This document shows positions 44,075 to 52,181 of a stretch of 64,000 nucleotides of DNA, one piece after another. Below the pieces are notes generated by a model. It made no database searches. It saw nothing but the letters and a program-made list of their open reading frames with translations, and had not been told where the DNA came from. The first letter of the stretch is position 1; every line of letters begins with the position of its first letter. Position numbers and translations under genes: made by a program. The DNA comes from Ascidiaceihabitans sp039975415 (GTDB taxonomy: Bacteria > Pseudomonadota > Alphaproteobacteria > Rhodobacterales > Rhodobacteraceae), in NCBI RefSeq assembly GCF_039975415.1, contig NZ_JBDWHD010000014.1; one strand, written 5' to 3'.

Positions 44075-44611
44075 CTATGAGTGGAAAAGGGCTATTATTT
44101 TCTCAAATTCAACGTCCGCGAACTGCATATCACTGCCATTAGCCATCATCATTTGACCCAGATAGGCCCAGTAAAGAAAGGTTGCTTTGCTTCGAGCCGA
44201 TTTATCGGCAGTATCGCGAGCCACCAACAAGTCGCTGATGTAGTTTATCCGTTCATTGTCTACCAAAGCGACAACACTTGCGGCCTCTGGATTTGGAATT
44301 GCCCATGCCCTAACAGCCCGCTCTAAATCCCTATCTGAATTGAACGCTTTTCGCATCAGAGCACTCAATCGGTCTGAGCCATTGGATAGCTCGTCGATTT
44401 CTTCGATCACCTGTAGGGTTGCACGTTGTCGCCAGAGATCGAGAACAGCACGTTGAAACATGCCAATATCTTTGAAGTGCCAATAGAAGCTCCCACGGGA
44501 CACCTTTAACGTCTTTGCCAAGGGTTCCGCCTTGAGCGCGCCAAAGCCCTCTTTTTCAAGGGTTCTCAGACCGTGCTGGACCCATTTCTCTTTTGTTAGA
44601 TGGTCGGACAT
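44075..44611 (-). CDS. TetR-family transcriptional regulator
   Basis: 178 residues. N-terminal helix-turn-helix LTKEKWVQHGLRTLEKEGFGALKAEPLAKTLKVSRGSFYWHFKDI, followed by a helical ligand-binding domain. The SRGSFYWHFKD recognition helix is typical. ATG at 44609-44611 is used; ATG 44624-44626, five codons earlier, is equally possible. It is divergent from a small membrane protein gene, and CCATAC-containing palindromes lie between them, so it probably represses that gene. Confidence 0.9.
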   Translation of the reverse strand: MSDHLTKEKWVQHGLRTLEKEGFGALKAEPLAKTLKVSRGSFYWHFKDIGMFQRAVLDLWRQRATLQVIEEIDELSNGSDRLSALMRKAFNSDRDLERAVRAWAIPNPEAASVVALVDNERINYISDLLVARDTADKSARSKATFLYWAYLGQMMMANGSDMQFADVEFEKIIALFHS

Positions 44612-44661
44612 GGCGGCACCATACATAACTGTCTTGACTCATTCCAGCAGTAAGTTTACGC

Positions 44662-44679
44662 CCATACACATATGTATGG
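44662..44679. promoter_or_regulatory. Candidate TetR operator
   Basis: Inverted repeat CCATAC (44662-44667) and GTATGG (44674-44679) with a 6-base spacer, ending just before the start of the membrane protein gene. A further CCATACAT lies at 44619-44626 beside the regulator start. The shared half site in the divergent space fits a TetR dimer site. Confidence 0.5.
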
Positions 44680-44687
44680 AGTGGAAC

Positions 44688-45038
44688 ATGAACAACGCTT
44701 TATTGATTATGGGTGGCGCGTGCGGAATGCTTGTCGCTGTTGGACACGGATTTATTGGGCACAAAAAAGTATTGCAGCCCCTCACTGGGCCATCCCCAGC
44801 AATGCTGAGATTGAATTATGCCGTTTTTCAAATGACGGCCATTTATTGGTTCGCAGGTGGTGCTGCGTTGGTTCTGGCTCCTTTTACCCTCGATCCAGCA
44901 ATGCGCCTTGCAGTCGCGGTGATGGTGGCTTTTGTATATGCCGTCGGGGCATTGGGGAATATTTTGCTCACACGCGGTCGCCATTTTGGTGGATATGCAC
45001 TTGCCTTAGCGGCGGTGTTGTCTTTGCTTGGTGGGTGA
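44688..45038 (+). CDS. Small four-helix membrane protein
   Basis: 116 residues with four hydrophobic segments: LLIMGGACGMLVAVGHGFIG, YAVFQMTAIYWFAGGAALVLAPF, LAVAVMVAFVYAVGALGNILL and GGYALALAAVLSLLGG. A GH-x-x-x-GHKKVLQPL loop follows the first helix. ATG at 44688 has GGAG 6 bases upstream. Family not recognised. Probably the target of the divergent TetR regulator. Confidence 0.72.
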   Translation: MNNALLIMGGACGMLVAVGHGFIGHKKVLQPLTGPSPAMLRLNYAVFQMTAIYWFAGGAALVLAPFTLDPAMRLAVAVMVAFVYAVGALGNILLTRGRHFGGYALALAAVLSLLGG

Positions 45039-45147
45039 ACGGCGGTTTTGTCCGCACAGCAGACCTACGCATATCACCTTTCATAACAAATCCCTTTACA
45101 AAACACCCTCAAGTTTCCTATACGAAACCCAAGTTGATAAGACCCCA

Positions 45148-45354
45148 TGGGAGAGCGCAGGACACCCTGCCGCCGAAGGAGCAACGCCCCGGAAACTCTC
45201 AGGCACCAGGAACCGTGTGGGCCGCCCGCTGCGCAAATGCGCAAACGATATCAACGATCTGGAGAGTGGCTTGCGCCAAGCGCCGCAGGCCCACCGAAGG
45301 AGGAAGCCGTTCGCAAGAAGGGTGAAGCTCTCAGGTCTCGTGACAGATGGGGAC
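45148..45354 (+). ncRNA. Tandem glycine riboswitch
   Basis: Two glycine aptamers in series. Aptamer 1 (about 45148-45220) has GGGAGAGCGC, the conserved CGCCGAAGGAGCAA and the closing AACTCTCAGGCACCAGGA. Aptamer 2 (about 45258-45354) has CTGGAGAGTGG, ACCGAAGGAGGAAGCC and GAAGCTCTCAGGT. In both, GGAGAG pairs with CTCTC to form P1. The array ends about 65 bp before the start of a DadA-like oxidase, which it should switch on when glycine is plentiful; glycine riboswitches usually activate. Confidence 0.93.
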
Positions 45355-45418
45355 GCCGCACCAGCAAATCCGCTGGGCTGTGTCCTACAATCTGCGCATG
45401 ACCAAAAAGGCCAAACAC

Positions 45419-46657
45419 ATGGCACATATCGCAATCATCGGCGCCGGGATCACTGGCATCACCACCGCTTATGCCCTGTCGCGGCGCGGCTTTCAGGTCA
45501 CCGTATTCGACCGCAACCGCTACGCTGCGATGGAAACGTCTTTTGCCAATGGCGGACAGTTGTCTGCATCCAACGCAGAGGTCTGGACCCGTTGGGGCAC
45601 GATCTTCAAGGGGTTGAAGTGGATGCTGCGCTCAGATGCACCTTTGCTGGTGAACCCAAAGCCAAGCTGGCACAAACTGTCGTGGATGGCCGAATTCATG
45701 GGCAACATTCCCGACTATGAAAAGAACACCATCGCCACGGCCAGAATGGCAATTGAAGCCCGCAAACACTTGTTGGGTTTCGCAGACGAGGCAGGTTTCA
45801 AATTCGACATGGAAAAGCGCGGCATCTTGCACGTCTACAAAAAGCAATCCGAACTGGATCATGCCCGCCACGTCAACGCCTTGCTGCAAAAAGCCGGCCT
45901 TGAGCGTCACGAAGTCTCAACCAGCGAAGTGCAAAGCATTGAACCTGCCCTGCGTACGGACGTCATCGGCGGCTTCTATACCGAAAGTGATTTCACTGGC
46001 GACATTCACCTGTATGCCCGCCAATTGTCCAAAGCTTGCGAAGCCAATGGCGTTACCTTTTGCTACCGCGCTGCCGTAAACGATATCAAACACACTGGCC
46101 AAGGCGTCGATGTATCTTGGCAGAGTGAAAACGCAGGCGACACACAACACTTTGACGGCATCGTCGTCTGCGCAGGCGTCGGGTCCCGCGATATTGCTGC
46201 AAACCTTGGCGACCGTGTGAACATCTACCCCGTCAAAGGATATTCCATCACCGTGAATTTGGACGATGAGGCCAGCCAGAATGCCGCCCCTTGGGTGTCG
46301 TTACTGGATGACGAAGCGAAAGTGGTCACGTCACGTCTGGGCAAGAACCGTTTCCGTGTCGCAGGAACAGCAGAGTTCAACGGCTACAACCTGGACATCC
46401 GCGACAACCGCGTGAAACCGTTGACCAAATGGGTAGAAGATTTCTTCCCGGACGTGTCCACCGAACACTGCGTCCCATGGGCGGGTTTGCGCCCTATGAT
46501 GCCTTCAATGCTGCCAAAGGTCGGGCCCGGTAAGAAACCGGGCGTGTTTTACAACACAGGGCACGGGCATCTGGGATGGACACTGTCGGCGGCAACAGCA
46601 GAAGCTGTGGCCAATTGTGTTGAGGTCGCGCGGGTGCGCAATGAACGGGCCGCTTAG
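45419..46657 (+). CDS. DadA-like FAD-dependent amino-acid dehydrogenase, riboswitch controlled
   Basis: 412 residues. FAD motif MAHIAIIGAGITGITTAYALSRRGFQVTVFD, then METSFANGGQLSASNAEVWT, GDIHLYARQLSKACEANGV, and the C-terminal PWAGLRPMMPSMLPKVGP and GHGHLGWTLSAATAEAVAN. It belongs to the D-amino acid dehydrogenase small subunit family and differs clearly from the dadA at 11260. ATG 45419 has AAAGG 8 bases upstream; an ATG seven codons earlier is weaker. Control by a glycine riboswitch suggests glycine, sarcosine or a D-amino acid linked to glycine as substrate. That is an inference. Confidence 0.9.
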   Translation: MAHIAIIGAGITGITTAYALSRRGFQVTVFDRNRYAAMETSFANGGQLSASNAEVWTRWGTIFKGLKWMLRSDAPLLVNPKPSWHKLSWMAEFMGNIPDYEKNTIATARMAIEARKHLLGFADEAGFKFDMEKRGILHVYKKQSELDHARHVNALLQKAGLERHEVSTSEVQSIEPALRTDVIGGFYTESDFTGDIHLYARQLSKACEANGVTFCYRAAVNDIKHTGQGVDVSWQSENAGDTQHFDGIVVCAGVGSRDIAANLGDRVNIYPVKGYSITVNLDDEASQNAAPWVSLLDDEAKVVTSRLGKNRFRVAGTAEFNGYNLDIRDNRVKPLTKWVEDFFPDVSTEHCVPWAGLRPMMPSMLPKVGPGKKPGVFYNTGHGHLGWTLSAATAEAVANCVEVARVRNERAA

Positions 46658-46687
46658 GGTCCTGAACCAAGATAGCAACAAACAATT

Positions 46688-46713
46688 GGCAGCCCGCATG
46701 CTTGCGGGCCGCC
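46688..46713. terminator. Hairpin after the riboswitch-controlled oxidase
   Basis: Stem of GGC plus GCCCGCA (46692-46698) pairing with TGCGGGC (46703-46709) plus GCC, with a 4-base loop. It lies about 30 bp after the oxidase stop. GC-rich stem without a T-run; probably the transcript end. Confidence 0.5.
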
Positions 46714-46791
46714 AGATTGAATTGTGCACCTCAAAACGCACAAGGGTCTGCGATAACAGCATATTGGCTGCTGACGAAACCTAAATGCGGC

Positions 46792-47160
46792 CTATTTCAG
46801 AGTGACAATGTTCGTGGCGCCTTTGCCCTGATCACGTGTGAAGCGCAGCTTGTTGCCATCAATTTCGACAATCTGACAATTGGTTCCGGTTGCTTCTTTT
46901 TTGATCACCAAATTGCGGCAATAAAACCCTTTGGTGAAGGTCCAATTGCCAACATATTTTCCTTGTTTCTTTAATCGTCCGTCGGTTTTCCCGTTGGGAC
47001 GAATAAATGCGGTGCCACTGGGCCAAGTGATCTTTTTGCCAACAACCAGTGCGCTAAATTCTTCGGATGTTTTGATCCGTTTAAAATTGTCCGCCAGCGC
47101 GGGGACCCCGCTGGTTCCCACAAGGGCAAAGATCGAAAAAGCTATAATGGATGTACGCAT
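46792..47160 (-). CDS. Secreted hypothetical protein, DUF995-like
   Basis: 122 residues. Signal peptide MRTSIIAFSIFALVGTSGVPALAD, then a small beta-rich domain with AFIRPNGKTDGRLKKQGKYVGNWTFTKGFYCRNLVIKK and CQIVEIDGNKLRFTRDQG. The GxW-x-x-x-x-G-x-x-C-R pattern with a later Cys resembles the DUF995-type domain and recurs in the next gene upstream. GGAAA ribosome site. Function unknown. Confidence 0.7.
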   Translation of the reverse strand: MRTSIIAFSIFALVGTSGVPALADNFKRIKTSEEFSALVVGKKITWPSGTAFIRPNGKTDGRLKKQGKYVGNWTFTKGFYCRNLVIKKEATGTNCQIVEIDGNKLRFTRDQGKGATNIVTLK

Positions 47161-47194
47161 GTGGTTTTCCTTTTCAGTTTAGAAAATACAGCCT

Positions 47195-47686
47195 CTAAAG
47201 ACCGATTTTCTTTTTCGCGCGATTAAATTTTGATTGATGCTTGAAGCGCTTAGACGCGTTCTTGTCCGACTTGATGTCCTGAACACGCCACCAGTCTGCA
47301 TCGTCATTCCAACGGCGCCACATGGTGCCTTCGGCATCGACAATATGTGCAATACAATCAGCGTCGTTTTTCTTGGATTTAATTTCGTCGTTGTCTTTCC
47401 AATACCAAACAAGCTCGTGACAGATCACACCCTTTTTCACCGACCATTTACCGATACCAACTGATTTTGGATTTTTGCCGCAAAACGCAATCGCTTCCCA
47501 GCCTGCGCCGAAGTAGACACCGCCACCGTTGCAAGAACTCCATTCGCGGGCTGAGCCACCATAGAAATTTGCGACGGCCTGATTGTCTGCATGCTTTGCA
47601 TTTTGCGGCTTCGGATCCGCTTGTGCAAAGGATGCAACAACCGCCATGGCCGCCGCGATACTCATAACTGGAATTGCTTTAAACAT
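47195..47686 (-). CDS. Secreted hypothetical protein, DUF995-like paralogue
   Basis: 163 residues. Signal peptide (MFKAIPVMSIAAAMAVVASFAQAD), then SAREWSSCNGGGVYFGAGWEAIAFC, VGIGKWSVKKGVICHELVWYWKDND, CIAHIVDAEGTMWRRWNDDADWW and a very basic C-terminus. The GKWSVKKGVICHELVWY block parallels GNWTFTKGFYCRNLVI of the neighbour, so the two are probably diverged tandem paralogues. Predicted periplasmic. They read in the same direction, 34 bp apart. Confidence 0.7.
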   Translation of the reverse strand: MFKAIPVMSIAAAMAVVASFAQADPKPQNAKHADNQAVANFYGGSAREWSSCNGGGVYFGAGWEAIAFCGKNPKSVGIGKWSVKKGVICHELVWYWKDNDEIKSKKNDADCIAHIVDAEGTMWRRWNDDADWWRVQDIKSDKNASKRFKHQSKFNRAKKKIGL

Positions 47687-47848
47687 ATATTCTTTTCACT
47701 TCTTAATTTCAGAAACTTACAGGTCATAATGACCGACCTTAACGGGCGGAGGTTCGATAAAACCCAAAGATATCCTTGGTGAAAAACGCACGCAGAACAA
47801 GTTATCGTTTCCGATATTTGCCCTGCATCGCGCCCCTACATCAGCCCC

Positions 47849-48610
47849 TTAAAGGGTGATCCAACCATCGCGCACAGCAATCGCAATGGCTTGTTCACGC
47901 GTGCTGGCGCCAAGCTTTTGACGAATAGACAACAAATGCTTGCGCACCGTCACTTCGGCGATTTTCGTCTTGAACGCGATCTGGTCGTTGCGCAGTCCAC
48001 ATGCCAAAAAGCTTAAAACATCGTGTTCTCTTGGCGACAAAGATCTTTCGCGCACAATGAAACGCCGTAAAATGTCTTTATCTTCTGGACCAGACAAAGA
48101 CGGGTTCGGGATGTTTGCGGCAATGATGGCGTGGATGATTTTCAATCGGTCAAACCCTAAACGCGCATCAACCTCTGCCAAAGTTTCACCAGAGCAGAAA
48201 ACCACCAAAGTACGATATCCAGACCCCAAACCACCGGCGCTGCTGCCGTACAATGACCCATACCCATGGGCTTTAAGATCATGGTTCAAATGATAGGCCG
48301 GGTCGATCTTGGCCAAAGTGCCACAATCAACCGCAACCTGTGCATGTCCCGCCACGAGAGCCGCAATAAATGGATCAATAAGGTGGTATTTCTCACTTTC
48401 ATACCGTGCCAGCCAAGCCTCTGACATCGAAGACATACCCCATGCAGCCGCATCTCCGGACGGTGTGGTGCCACCAACATTCACGGCCAGCCCGCCGATG
48501 TCCCGAACGATGGTGTGGGCCGTTTGTAAATTGCTTTCGCCGCTTGCGGTGTTCTGAAAACGTGCGCTGATCTCGCTGATCATTTTTTCAAAAGGCTCAA
48601 GCCCAAGCAT
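47849..48610 (-). CDS. LuxR-family regulator with autoinducer-binding-like domain
   Basis: 253 residues. The N-terminal half fits an acyl-homoserine-lactone binding fold (WGMSSMSEAWLARYESEKYHLIDPFIAALVAG). The C-terminal LuxR helix-turn-helix is LSPREHDVLSFLACGLRNDQIAFKTKIAEVTVRKHLLSIRQKLGASTREQAIAIAV. No luxI synthase gene is nearby, so it is a solo (orphan) LuxR. It may sense foreign or distant-locus signals. AGGAGG ribosome site before ATG 48608-48610. An inverted repeat immediately upstream may mediate autoregulation. Confidence 0.88.
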   Translation of the reverse strand: MLGLEPFEKMISEISARFQNTASGESNLQTAHTIVRDIGGLAVNVGGTTPSGDAAAWGMSSMSEAWLARYESEKYHLIDPFIAALVAGHAQVAVDCGTLAKIDPAYHLNHDLKAHGYGSLYGSSAGGLGSGYRTLVVFCSGETLAEVDARLGFDRLKIIHAIIAANIPNPSLSGPEDKDILRRFIVRERSLSPREHDVLSFLACGLRNDQIAFKTKIAEVTVRKHLLSIRQKLGASTREQAIAIAVRDGWITL

Positions 48611-48624
48611 CAGGATCGCCTCCT

Positions 48625-48656
48625 AGGATCATCGTCCGCATCAGGGTGATGATCCT
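48625..48656. promoter_or_regulatory. Inverted repeat upstream of the LuxR gene
   Basis: AGGATCAT (48625-48632) and ATGATCCT (48649-48656) form a perfect 8-bp inverted repeat with a 16-base spacer, beginning 15 bp before the luxR start. It could be an operator or an mRNA hairpin that hides the ribosome site. Confidence 0.45.
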
Positions 48657-48719
48657 ATTCGGCTTTGGCAAGGATAAGCCTGCAGAAACACTGCAAAAAA
48701 GGGCGAAAACACACATACA

Positions 48720-48735
48720 ACTACCTAAGGTAGGT
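48720..48735. promoter_or_regulatory. Lux-box-like palindrome
   Basis: CTACC-TAA-GGTAG (48721-48733) with matching outer bases lies about 110 bp upstream of the luxR start. Its size and dyad symmetry resemble a lux box, but the bases differ from known consensus sites. Confidence 0.35.
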
Positions 48736-48741
48736 GTACCG

Positions 48742-50235
48742 TTACGATCCGTATAACGTGCCCCAGCGCTCAATCAATTGCTGCTGTAATCGCTTCGCCC
48801 GTTTATTGTACCCACGTGCGCCCTGCGGCGCCTCTCGGTTCGCCTTTTTGATACGTTTGCGCACGGCCTCGTCGCCAGAGAAAATCGCGAAAGCCAGAAC
48901 AGATCCATCCTTGGCCTCCATGTACCCACCCAAACCAGAAACAAAATTCAACGTCCCTGTTTTGGCATTCACTGCAATCGGGTGATTTTTCAGCACCTTG
49001 CCCTTGGCATCGCGCATCGCCACAGGCTTTAGCAAGGGACGCAAGGTGTTGGACGCATAGACCTTTACCAAAGTATCAACCATTGCATCTGCCGTCATCC
49101 GGTTGCCTGCGCCAAGGCCCGAATGGTCCTGCAATTTCATGCCTGACACACCCAGTTTGGACTTGGCCCAAGCGTTCATGGCTGATGCCGAAGCCCGCAA
49201 ACCGGATGGGTTTCGCCCACCTCGTGCCGTGGCCGCCATGCCGACCATTTCGGCAATCAGATTGTTCGAGAATCGCAACATATCACGCAGGATTTCGCGC
49301 AAAACCTCACTTTGATGTGTGACCAGAACAGTACCCTGCGGTGCACGCTTCATACCCTGTGCTGGTTTCAGGCGTATGCCCTGCGCCCTTGCCATCGTAC
49401 GAAAAACATCGGCAGCGTAAGCGCCTGGCTTGCGAACGGGCAACCAGCGCGACCCGCCGCCACCCAAAGCCGAACGGGCAACGGACCAAGTATCCACACC
49501 CTTTTGATCGGCGTAAGAATACACCGGAATAGATCGTTCCGTGATGCGCATCCGCGCCATCGTCACATCAGGGCGATAGCGATCAGAGCGTGCATCCATA
49601 GTCACGGAATATTTTCCTGATGCCCGCCGCCATTCGAAATGTACCCGATTGAAATTCAACGCAATCCCGGACACCGCCGGACTATAACCCACATGGTCCG
49701 GTTGGTCCGTGTCGATGGTCTTCACAAAAGGCAACGCGCCCTCATAGACTTTGAACGCCCCACGGACTTCGCGTATGCCTGCCGCTTTCAATTGGCGGGC
49801 CATATCGGCCAAATCATTGGTATCAAGTGTCGGGTCGCCACCGCCCACAAGAACCAGATCACCGGACACCACACCATTTGATACAGATCCTGTCGCCATC
49901 AAACGGGTTTGAAAGCGATGCCCTGCCCCCAACCGGTCCAACGCATATAACGCCGTAACTGCTTTGGTCACGGACGCAGGCGCGACTTGGGCAGTGGGGG
50001 TGTTCGCTTCTAGCCGCGCGCCCGTTTTGGCGTCCGCCACAGCGTAGGCCACATGTCCATTCAGCTTGGCGTCGCGGATCAGATCCTTTGGACCCCGCAC
50101 AGCACGTTTGTGAAAATCACCGCCCCGCGCACGAGGTCGCAGTGATTTTCCCGGCGCATCCGCAAAAGCCACACCCGCAGCCAGCGCCGAAATACCGCCT
50201 GCCAGAAAATACCGTTTAGAAATACCATGTGTCAT
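48742..50235 (-). CDS. dacB: D-alanyl-D-alanine carboxypeptidase/endopeptidase (PBP4 type)
   Basis: 497 residues. A leader with a KR pair (SKRYFLAGGISALAAGVAFADA) exports it. The peptidase S13 motifs are present: SxxK in APASVTKAVTALYALD, SxN in MLRFSNNLIAEM, and KTG in VNAKTGTLNFVSGLGGYM. It trims or cleaves peptide cross-links of peptidoglycan in the periplasm. Slightly longer than E. coli DacB (477). It stands divergent from the EamA transporter gene. Confidence 0.93.
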   Translation of the reverse strand: MTHGISKRYFLAGGISALAAGVAFADAPGKSLRPRARGGDFHKRAVRGPKDLIRDAKLNGHVAYAVADAKTGARLEANTPTAQVAPASVTKAVTALYALDRLGAGHRFQTRLMATGSVSNGVVSGDLVLVGGGDPTLDTNDLADMARQLKAAGIREVRGAFKVYEGALPFVKTIDTDQPDHVGYSPAVSGIALNFNRVHFEWRRASGKYSVTMDARSDRYRPDVTMARMRITERSIPVYSYADQKGVDTWSVARSALGGGGSRWLPVRKPGAYAADVFRTMARAQGIRLKPAQGMKRAPQGTVLVTHQSEVLREILRDMLRFSNNLIAEMVGMAATARGGRNPSGLRASASAMNAWAKSKLGVSGMKLQDHSGLGAGNRMTADAMVDTLVKVYASNTLRPLLKPVAMRDAKGKVLKNHPIAVNAKTGTLNFVSGLGGYMEAKDGSVLAFAIFSGDEAVRKRIKKANREAPQGARGYNKRAKRLQQQLIERWGTLYGS

Positions 50236-50332
50236 AGGGCGCAGTTAACCAAAGCGGTGTGACAGTAACAAGGCAACAAGCGATCACTTTTGCATCCTTT
50301 CCGCGGCCCGTGCCCCGTGATACTGCGCCTTT

Positions 50333-51160
50333 ATGCAACGCGCTGTCCTGATCATGTTTGTCGCCATGTCGTTGATCCCTGCCGGGGACACTGCAGGTAA
50401 ATTGCTAACCCAGTCAGGGTTGGCCACCCCCGCCTTTGTGGCTTGGTCGCGCTTTATCGTGGGGGTGGTTCTGATTTTACCCTTTACGCCCCGCAGCGCT
50501 TGGAGATTGCTGCGCGACTGGCGGATATGGTTGCGGGGCATACTGATTGCGTGCGGCATTAGCTGCATCCAGATCGCTTTAAGCCGCGCACCCATTGCAG
50601 ACGTCTTCGCCGCCTTTTTCATCGGCCCGTTGATCAGCTACGGCATGGCGGCAATCTTTTTGCGCGAACCCATCACATGGCAACGTACAGCACTGATTTT
50701 CATCGGATTTATCGGGGTTCTGGTTGTGGTTCAACCGGGGTCTGACACATCGCCTGCGCTGTTTTGGGCTGTTGCGGCTGGCACGTGTTATGGTGCGTTT
50801 CTGACGTCTTCGCGTTGGCTTGCCCACCTTGGAAGCCCCATCGCATTGTCTTTTACACAGCTGTTTATCGCAGGCTTGATCCTGACGCCTTTCGGCCTGG
50901 CCACTTTGCCGCAGTTCACGCCCTACGTCACAACTGTCACCTTCTTGTCAGGGCTTGGCTCCATGTTGGGCAACCTGCTTTTGCTATATGCCTACAGTGC
51001 GGCCCCCGCCACACGACTGGCACCGTTGGTCTATTTCCAGCTGTTCGCAGCCGTTCTGTTCGGGTGGTTTGTATTCGACACATGGCCCCAAATGTGGACA
51101 TGGGTCGGGTTGCTGATCGTTATGTCCGCGGGCATTACATCAGCGCGTTTAAAAGCCTGA
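50333..51160 (+). CDS. DMT-superfamily EamA-type transporter
   Basis: 275 residues with ten hydrophobic segments in two EamA repeats. Repeat one covers MFVAMSLIPAGDTAGKLLTQSGLATPAFVAWSRFIVGVVL and CIQIALSRAPIADVFAAFFIGPLISYGMAAIFLREPITWQR; repeat two covers ALFWAVAAGTCYGAFLTSSRWLA and LLLLYAYSAAPATRLAPLVYFQLFAAVLFGWFVFDTWPQMWTW. A drug/metabolite exporter with unknown substrate. Its 3' end overlaps the convergent nadD gene by 12 bp. Confidence 0.9.
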   Translation: MQRAVLIMFVAMSLIPAGDTAGKLLTQSGLATPAFVAWSRFIVGVVLILPFTPRSAWRLLRDWRIWLRGILIACGISCIQIALSRAPIADVFAAFFIGPLISYGMAAIFLREPITWQRTALIFIGFIGVLVVVQPGSDTSPALFWAVAAGTCYGAFLTSSRWLAHLGSPIALSFTQLFIAGLILTPFGLATLPQFTPYVTTVTFLSGLGSMLGNLLLLYAYSAAPATRLAPLVYFQLFAAVLFGWFVFDTWPQMWTWVGLLIVMSAGITSARLKA

Positions 51161-51748
51161 CCATTTACCACTTTTCCGAATGGCCGTCGAAGAATGCGCC
51201 ACCATTGGAATATTCACAAAGCACCACGCGGGCGATTGCGCCTGCGCCAGAACATGGGACATGCGCCCCGCAATCCGGTACGGTGCATAGACCTTGGCAG
51301 CTCTGCTCATCCGCGCCGAGATCCGGTCACCGGGACGGGCCAAGACGCCAACAGGCACGTTGTCCATGATCCAACGCCAATCCTTCCACAAATGCATCTG
51401 CGCCAGATTGTCCGCGCCCATCAACCACACAAAGCGCACACCACGGCACTGCATTTGCAAAGCTTGTAGCGTTTCGGCAGTGTAACGCGTGCCCAGATGC
51501 GCCTCGATATCCGTAATCGCAACGCGCGGGTGCTGCATTATTTCGCGTGACCGCTCCATACGTTGCTTCAAGGGGGCAGGCCCCTGCATTTTCAACGGAT
51601 TTCCGGGCGACACCATCCACCACACGCCATCCAACCCAAAGCGCTTTAACGCCTCGCGCGTGATATGCGCATGGCCTGCGTGCGCGGGGTCAAAAGAACC
51701 GCCCAAAAGGCCGATGGTTTGGCCGGGGCGGGTGTAGGGGGGCCTCAA
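51149..51748 (-). CDS. nadD: Nicotinate-nucleotide adenylyltransferase
   Basis: 199 residues. Forms deamido-NAD from nicotinate mononucleotide and ATP. The nucleotidyltransferase motif IGLLGGSFDPAHAGHAHITREAL with the T/HxGH His, WWMVSPGNPLK, FVWLMGADNLAQMHLWKDW, and the C-terminal SSTAIRKSG (ISST-x-x-R type) are present. The start is a TTG at 51746-51748; no ATG fits upstream because the frame is closed there. Lies 2 bp beyond the stop of the XRE gene. Confidence 0.94.
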   Translation of the reverse strand: MRPPYTRPGQTIGLLGGSFDPAHAGHAHITREALKRFGLDGVWWMVSPGNPLKMQGPAPLKQRMERSREIMQHPRVAITDIEAHLGTRYTAETLQALQMQCRGVRFVWLMGADNLAQMHLWKDWRWIMDNVPVGVLARPGDRISARMSRAAKVYAPYRIAGRMSHVLAQAQSPAWCFVNIPMVAHSSTAIRKSGKWSGF

Positions 51749-51750
51749 AT

Positions 51751-52107
51751 TCAGGATCTGCCCGACAACAAAAGAGCCGCAAGGGCAGCACCTCCAACAA
51801 ATGCTAGCATTTTTCCATCACCAGCGTCTTTCTTTGGTACGATATCAATCTTCTCTCTGCTCACAGTCTGAATGCTCTGCTCAAACTCATACATGAAATT
51901 TACCAGCGATGTGTTAAAACACTCCGCCAGTTTTAGTTGAGTTGCCAGCGTGGCAGAACTCTCACCTCGTTCCAGACGAGACAACGCGGATTGGGTCATA
52001 TCAAGTCTGTCAGCCAATTGTAGCTGCTCTATTCCCAAAAATTTTCTTTTTTTTGCAACAAGTTGGCCAAATATTGCATCTACATGCGTGATCCGACTCT
52101 CAGACAT
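51751..52107 (-). CDS. XRE-family regulator with C-terminal hydrophobic tail
   Basis: 118 residues. Helix-turn-helix at residues about 15-70: FGQLVAKKRKFLGIEQLQLADRLDMTQSALSRLERGESSATLATQLKLAECF. A linker with charged residues follows, and the C-terminus is a hydrophobic segment (MLAFVGGAALAALLLSGRS) that could anchor it in the membrane. It is divergent from an LRAT-like gene, and a perfect operator-like palindrome lies between their starts. Probably represses both genes. Confidence 0.88.
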   Translation of the reverse strand: MSESRITHVDAIFGQLVAKKRKFLGIEQLQLADRLDMTQSALSRLERGESSATLATQLKLAECFNTSLVNFMYEFEQSIQTVSREKIDIVPKKDAGDGKMLAFVGGAALAALLLSGRS

Positions 52108-52121
52108 AGCAAAATCCCTTA

Positions 52122-52149
52122 TTGACTATACCCGATTTTCGGGTATATT
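52122..52149. promoter_or_regulatory. Promoter with embedded operator for the XRE/LRAT pair
   Basis: Rightward promoter: -35 TTGACT (52122-52127), 16-bp spacer, -10 TATATT (52144-52149). Between and overlapping them is a perfect dyad with 9-bp arms, TATACCCGA (52127-52135) and TCGGGTATA (52139-52147), around a TTT centre. A leftward -10 (TATAGT, reverse of 52125-52130) fits the XRE gene. A repressor bound here would block both promoters. Confidence 0.75.
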
Positions 52150-52181
52150 TGTTTTATGCAATCAACATAGGAGCATATTTA

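Noticed and set aside
48742..50235. Reading the PBP4-type protein as a class C beta-lactamase
   Set aside because: The SxxK, SxN and KTG motifs and the order and length fit peptidase S13; class C beta-lactamases have YxN in place of SxN.
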